In this document: positions 5,420-8,890 of the stretch, in pieces
Numbering within the stretch: the stretch's first letter is position 1
Layout of the letters: the number at the start of each line of letters is the position of its first letter
Source of the DNA: an uncultured Prochlorococcus sp.
Lineage (GTDB): Bacteria > Cyanobacteriota > Cyanobacteriia > PCC-6307 > Cyanobiaceae
Assembly (NCBI GenBank): GCA_902600395.1
Contig: CACKJL010000034.1
Coordinates: 1 to 8,890 of the forward strand
Direction: 5' to 3'
DNA: 8,890 bases
Program-made: the position numbers and the translations under genes
Notes under the pieces: model-generated
The model's database searches: none
What the model saw: the letters and a program-made list of their open reading frames with translations, nothing else
What the model was told of the DNA's origin: nothing

Positions 5420-6862
5420 ATTTGCAAGTTTAGGGTCAGCTTTACCTTTTGTTCTTTTCATAAGTTGACCAACAAAAAAACCAAGTAACTTAGTTTTGCC
5501 ATTTTTAAATGCTTGAACTTCATTTGGATGTTCATTTATAAGTGCATCAATTATTGGTGAAATACTTGAAGAATCAGATATCATTGCCAACCCTTTTTCT
5601 TCAACTAATTTTTTCGGGGAAATATTTTTTTGAATAAGTTCAGGTAAAATTTCTTTTGCAATTTTTCCACTAATTATATTTTTTGAAATCATATTAATCA
5701 TTTCAGCAAGATTTTCAGGACTAAGCTTTAATTCACTAAAACTTAGTTTATTTGATTTTAAATAGCCCACAATATCACTTGTTACCCAATTTGAAGCTAG
5801 TTTAGCCTCAGCACCATTTGCTACTGTTTCTTCAAAAAAGTTGGCCATGCTTATTTCATCAGAAATTACCCTTGAATCATATGCAGACAAGCCAAATTGA
5901 CTTATGTATTTATATCTTTTCTTTGAAGGTAATTCTGGTAGTTCTTTAAACCATATTTCTTGTTGGGCTTTTGTTATTTCAATTGGACCTAGGTCAGGAT
6001 CAGGAAAATATCTATAGTCACTGCTACCTTCTTTTAATCTCATACTTTTCGTTAATTGCTTAGCTTCATCCCATAACCTTGTTTCTTGGAAAATTTTTCC
6101 TCCATTTTCATAAACTTCTATTTGTCTGGCTATTTCATAATCACAAGCCTTTTGAATTGCAGAAAATGAATTCATATTTTTTATTTCCACTTTGGTACCA
6201 AAAGGAGCATTAGGTCCTTTTCTAACTGAAATATTGACATCGCAGCGTAATGAACCCTCTTGCATATTTCCGTCTGATACCCCTAGATATCTAACTGTTC
6301 TTCTAATCTCTGAAGCATATTCAGATGCCTCTTTACCTGATCTAATATCTGGTTTACTTACAATCTCACAAAGTGCTATTCCGGCACGATTGTAATCAAC
6401 TAAAGAATACTTAGAGCCAGCTAATCTATCACTTCCTGAATGGACTAGTTTTCCGGCGTCTTCTTCCATATGTAGCCTTTCTATACCAATTTTTTTGATG
6501 TAAGGTTCTTTGTCCTTTTCAATTATTTCAACCTCTAACCAACCATTTTCAGCTAGTGGCTCATCAAATTGTGAAATTTGATAATTTTTAGGAAGATCAG
6601 GATAAAAATATTGTTTTCTATCAAATTTGCAATGTTCTGCAACGTTTAAATTTAATGCTAAAGATGTTTTTACAGCATACTCAAGAACAGTCTCATTCAG
6701 AACTGGAAGAGTTCCTGGCAACCCACAAACTACAGGATCTATATGGGTATTAGGTGCATCACCAAATGCTGTTGACGCAGATGTGAATATTTTACTTTTC
6801 GTATTAAGCTGTACATGAGTTTCCAAACCAATCACAGCTTCCCAAGATTCCAAATTGTTCAT
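5390..6862 (-). CDS. gatB: Aspartyl/glutamyl-tRNA amidotransferase subunit B
   Basis: GatB is the tRNA-binding kinase subunit of the GatCAB complex, which converts Glu-tRNA(Gln) (and in some organisms Asp-tRNA(Asn)) to the amide form. It is needed where glutaminyl-tRNA synthetase is missing, as is usual in cyanobacteria. From ATG 6862 the protein has 490 residues, close to the family norm. Landmarks are GLETHVQL (12-19), a tRNA/ATP-site block RKQYFYPDLPKNYQISQ (82-98), HMEEDAGKL (131-139), EGSLRCDVNISV (202-213), YRYFPDPDLGP (283-293), and a C-terminal YqeY-like tRNA-binding domain from about 345. The frame stays open upstream to 6919, but the added 19 residues (MFWSSFPLYP...) are hydrophobic, unlike GatB, and cover the likely promoter, so the inner start MNNLESWEAV is preferred. 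gatA and gatC are not in this window. Confidence 0.96.
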   Translation of the reverse strand: MNNLESWEAVIGLETHVQLNTKSKIFTSASTAFGDAPNTHIDPVVCGLPGTLPVLNETVLEYAVKTSLALNLNVAEHCKFDRKQYFYPDLPKNYQISQFDEPLAENGWLEVEIIEKDKEPYIKKIGIERLHMEEDAGKLVHSGSDRLAGSKYSLVDYNRAGIALCEIVSKPDIRSGKEASEYASEIRRTVRYLGVSDGNMQEGSLRCDVNISVRKGPNAPFGTKVEIKNMNSFSAIQKACDYEIARQIEVYENGGKIFQETRLWDEAKQLTKSMRLKEGSSDYRYFPDPDLGPIEITKAQQEIWFKELPELPSKKRYKYISQFGLSAYDSRVISDEISMANFFEETVANGAEAKLASNWVTSDIVGYLKSNKLSFSELKLSPENLAEMINMISKNIISGKIAKEILPELIQKNISPKKLVEEKGLAMISDSSSISPIIDALINEHPNEVQAFKNGKTKLLGFFVGQLMKRTKGKADPKLANKLLMEKLNS

Positions 6863-6941
6863 TCTTAAAAGTCTCTTTATTAATATTATTGGATATAAAG
6901 GAAAAGAGGACCAAAACACAAATAAAAATATTAATTTTTAA

Positions 6942-8051
6942 ATGGCACAAGAAACCAAAAATTCAATATTAATAATTGGAGGTGGACTTTTAGGTTTATC
7001 TATTGCTTATGAATTTTCTAGAAATAACTTCAAAGTTTTAGTTTTAAGCAAAAACAGAAATGAAGCAGCTGGATTTGTTGCTGCAGGAATGTTAGCTACT
7101 CATGCCGAAGGACTCGAAGATGAATTACTAAAATTTGGCCAAGAAAGTCAAAATCTTATTCCAAAGTGGATACAAAGTATTGAACAAGATAGTAATATTG
7201 AATGCGGTTTAAAAAAATGTGGCATAGTAGTTCCTTTTAAAAACAAAGAAGATCTTGAAAAGTTTCCCACTTATAAATATGGAAAATATTTAAATCACAA
7301 AGATCTTCAAACAGAAATCAATGGAATAAATTCTATTTGGAAACATGGTTTACTTTTTGAACAAGATGGTCAAATAGATAACCGAAGAAAACTGATGCGT
7401 GCTCTTGAGAGAGCATGCTCCTTGAATGGAGTCGAATTTCAAGAGGGATCAGAAGTAGAGGATTTGACATTCGAAAAAAACAAAATTACAGGTGCAACAG
7501 TTTTATGTGCCACTGGGGAAATAAAAAAAATTAACTGCGAAAAAGCAATTATATGCAGCGGTGCGTGGAGTAAAAAAATTTTTAATAAGATTCCAGTTTT
7601 TCCTGTAAAGGGACAAATGCTATCCATACAAGGTCCAACAAATTTTTTGAAAAGGGTTATTTTTGGTCCAAAAACTTATCTAGTTCCCCGTGATGATGGA
7701 CTTATTATAGTTGGAGCGACAGTTGAAAAAGATTCAAAATTTAATCAAGGTAATACTCCTAATGGAATAAAACAACTGCAAGAAGGCATTCGCTCATTAT
7801 TACCAGAAGCTATTAATTGGCCACAAATGGAACATTGGTGGGGCTTTAGACCTTGCACACCAGATCTAAAACCAATAATTGGAAAATCAAAAATTGAAAA
7901 TCTTTATATAGCTACAGGACATTACAGAAATGGAGTTTTATTTTCTGCAATAACAAGTGATATTCTTTTGAAAATAGTTCAAAATAAAAGTCTCAAAGAA
8001 ATAGAGAAAAGCTTTTTAGAAAAATTTAGTTTAGATAGATTTGCGATTTAA
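6942..8051 (+). CDS. thiO: Glycine oxidase ThiO-type FAD-dependent oxidoreductase
   Basis: A 369-residue D-amino-acid-oxidase-fold flavoenzyme. ThiO oxidises glycine to iminoglycine, which supplies part of the thiazole ring of thiamine. The FAD-binding motif GGGLLG (13-18) follows a hydrophobic strand, and AAGMLATHAE (47-56) is the ThiO-type flavin loop. Tyr246 (in PKTYLVPR), Arg303 (in WWGFRPCTPD) and Arg329 (in GHYRNGVL) match in place the substrate-binding Tyr246, Arg302 and Arg329 that I recall for Bacillus subtilis glycine oxidase, also 369 residues. One oddity: the second strand ends VLVLSK (32-37), with Ser-Lys where an acidic residue usually holds the FAD ribose. ATG 6942 is the first start. 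It diverges from gatB; TATAAA at 6894-6899 is a candidate -10 box. thiS and thiG are not in the window, so the assignment rests on sequence. Confidence 0.87.
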   Translation: MAQETKNSILIIGGGLLGLSIAYEFSRNNFKVLVLSKNRNEAAGFVAAGMLATHAEGLEDELLKFGQESQNLIPKWIQSIEQDSNIECGLKKCGIVVPFKNKEDLEKFPTYKYGKYLNHKDLQTEINGINSIWKHGLLFEQDGQIDNRRKLMRALERACSLNGVEFQEGSEVEDLTFEKNKITGATVLCATGEIKKINCEKAIICSGAWSKKIFNKIPVFPVKGQMLSIQGPTNFLKRVIFGPKTYLVPRDDGLIIVGATVEKDSKFNQGNTPNGIKQLQEGIRSLLPEAINWPQMEHWWGFRPCTPDLKPIIGKSKIENLYIATGHYRNGVLFSAITSDILLKIVQNKSLKEIEKSFLEKFSLDRFAI

Positions 8052-8070
8052 ATTTTAATTTTCAGATCGC
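8043..8070. terminator. Dyad covering the meeting stop codons of thiO and ndk
   Basis: GCGATTT-AAATT (8043-8054) can pair with AATTT (8057-8061) and AGATCGC (8064-8070), leaving a two-base bulge (8062-8063) and a tight AT loop. Both stop codons (8049-8051 and 8055-8057) lie in it. It could act as a shared, bidirectional 3' structure. No T run follows on either strand, so intrinsic termination is not proven. Confidence 0.35.
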
Positions 8071-8513
8071 CATTTCGAATCAGAAGTTTCCCACTCACAT
8101 AATTCCTCTTCGTTAAACCATAGATCAATTTCAAATTTTGCTGTATCTTCTCCATCAGAACCATGAATAATATTCCTCCCAATATCAATAGCTAAATCAC
8201 CTCTAATTGTTCCAGGCTCTGCTTCCAGAGGTTTTGTTGCACCTATTAGTTTTCTAGCACTCAAAATAACTCCTTCGCCTTCCCACACCATTGCTACAAC
8301 AGGACCACTTGAAATAAAGTCTACTAAATCACCAAAAAAGGGTCTTTCTCTATGTACTCCATAATGATTTTGAGCAAGTTCTTTTGAAGGAATTAATTGC
8401 TTTAATCCAACCAATTTAAATCCTTTTTTTTCAAATCTGCCAATAATCTCAGAAACATATCCTCTTTGAACTCCATCTGGTTTAATTGCAATAAAGGTTC
8501 TCTCTTTGGTCAT
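8055..8513 (-). CDS. ndk: Nucleoside-diphosphate kinase
   Basis: NDK passes the gamma phosphate from ATP to other (d)NDPs through a phosphohistidine, keeping nucleotide pools balanced in the cytosol. The 152-residue protein has all the usual active-site residues: Lys11 (AIKPDG), Tyr51, Phe59, Arg87, Thr93, Arg104, Asn114 and the catalytic His117 in GRNIIHGSD. Length is normal for bacterial or cyanobacterial NDK. The ATG at 8513 matches the family start (MTKERTFIAIKPDG). TATACA on this strand (8533-8538) would make a good -10 box with a leader of about 12 bases. It meets thiO tail to tail with three bases between stops, and diverges from speA. Confidence 0.98.
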   Translation of the reverse strand: MTKERTFIAIKPDGVQRGYVSEIIGRFEKKGFKLVGLKQLIPSKELAQNHYGVHRERPFFGDLVDFISSGPVVAMVWEGEGVILSARKLIGATKPLEAEPGTIRGDLAIDIGRNIIHGSDGEDTAKFEIDLWFNEEELCEWETSDSKWRSEN

Positions 8514-8532
8514 TTAGTTAATAATCACTCTA

Positions 8533-8538
8533 TGTATA
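8533..8538 (-). promoter_or_regulatory. Candidate -10 box for ndk
   Basis: TATACA read on the minus strand lies 20 bases before the ndk start, which would give a short leader. A TTGCCA further upstream is about 21 bases away, too far for a normal -35. Only the -10 is supported. Confidence 0.35.
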
Positions 8539-8635
8539 TTCAACTTTTGGGTGGTAACTTGGCAAGTAATCATTAAAATAAAAGATATTGTTTTAAGTTA
8601 TTTTCAAAAACATTTATTAATCACTAAGACATAAA

Positions 8636-8890
8636 TTGACCAATTTTGAGCCGAAAAAATTGAAGAATATTTGGACTATTGAAGATAGTATTTCGACTTA
8701 TAACATAGACAAATGGGGAGATAAATATTTTTCTATAAATTCTAAAGGAAATATATCAGTAACTAAAGATATAAAATCTGAAAATAAGATTGATCTTTTT
8801 AAGCTTGTCAAAGAACTTAAGAGTAGAGAAATAAATCCTCCATTAATCATAAGATTTAATGATATCTTGAAAGATCGAATAAATGCATTA
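8636..8890 (+). CDS. speA: Biosynthetic arginine decarboxylase, N-terminal part
   Basis: The first 85 residues of a gene that runs off the right edge. SpeA is a PLP enzyme that turns arginine into agmatine for polyamine synthesis. The fragment has the family's N-terminal WTIEDSISTYNIDKWGDKYF, LFKLVKEL, and the strand PPLIIRFNDILKDRI that begins the TIM barrel. The active site lies beyond the window. The start is taken as TTG at 8636 (MTNFEPKKLKNIW); the frame stops at 8618-8620 and contains no ATG before the conserved part. A second TTG at 8660 is an alternative that would drop eight residues. It diverges from ndk across 122 bases; TATTAA at 8615-8620 is a weak -10 candidate. Confidence 0.87.
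   Translation, partial: MTNFEPKKLKNIWTIEDSISTYNIDKWGDKYFSINSKGNISVTKDIKSENKIDLFKLVKELKSREINPPLIIRFNDILKDRINAL

Noticed and set aside
6863..6919. 19-residue N-terminal extension of GatB
   Set aside because: The hydrophobic extension is unlike GatB and covers the divergent promoter region; the conserved protein starts at ATG 6862.
1..8890. Mobile element, prophage, genomic island or CRISPR array
   Set aside because: No transposase, integrase, terminal inverted repeats, tRNA attachment site or regular spacer array was seen; gene content is core metabolism.

Overview
The window looks like chromosomal DNA from a high-light-adapted Prochlorococcus or a very close picocyanobacterium. Evidence: strongly AT-rich sequence with A/T-ending codons, short gaps, few Shine-Dalgarno sites, frequent GTG/TTG starts, and above all a permuted two-piece tmRNA gene whose tag (ANKIVSFSRQTAPVAA) I remember as the Prochlorococcus type. 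I see no transposase, integrase, phage gene, CRISPR array or rRNA/tRNA gene. Most of this is ordinary housekeeping sequence.

Layout, left to right. 1-654 (-): N-terminal 218 residues of an RlmL-like THUMP-domain RNA methyltransferase that runs off the left edge. 708-983 (+): two-piece tmRNA gene (acceptor piece first, then coding piece) with a -10 box and an intrinsic terminator. 984-1283: AT-rich stretch with a possible 45-codon gene (1138-1275, +). 1284-2246 (-): aldo/keto reductase with a complete catalytic tetrad. 2397-3068 (+): ParA/MinD-like ATPase, overlapped at its 3' end by a small single-span membrane protein gene (3002-3244, +). 3245-3453: non-coding gap with recurring AAATCACA/TGTGAATA words and hairpins. 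3454-4710 (-): argJ (arginine synthesis). 4769-5386 (+): coaE (last step of CoA synthesis). 5390-6862 (-): gatB (tRNA-dependent amidation). 6942-8051 (+): thiO-type glycine oxidase (thiamine). 8055-8513 (-): ndk. 8636-8890 (+): start of speA (arginine decarboxylase).

Apart from the ParA/membrane-protein pair there are no real operons. Genes alternate strand, so promoters sit in short divergent gaps (argJ/coaE, gatB/thiO, ndk/speA) and 3' ends meet tail to tail, twice with only 3 bases between stop codons. Several genes concern translation or its quality control (the rRNA methylase, tmRNA, gatB) and two touch arginine (argJ, speA), but strand alternation argues against co-regulation. The parts most worth a second look are the two-piece tmRNA locus, the ParA plus overlapping membrane protein pair, the repeat-bearing gap at 3245-3453 and the candidate 45-residue protein.
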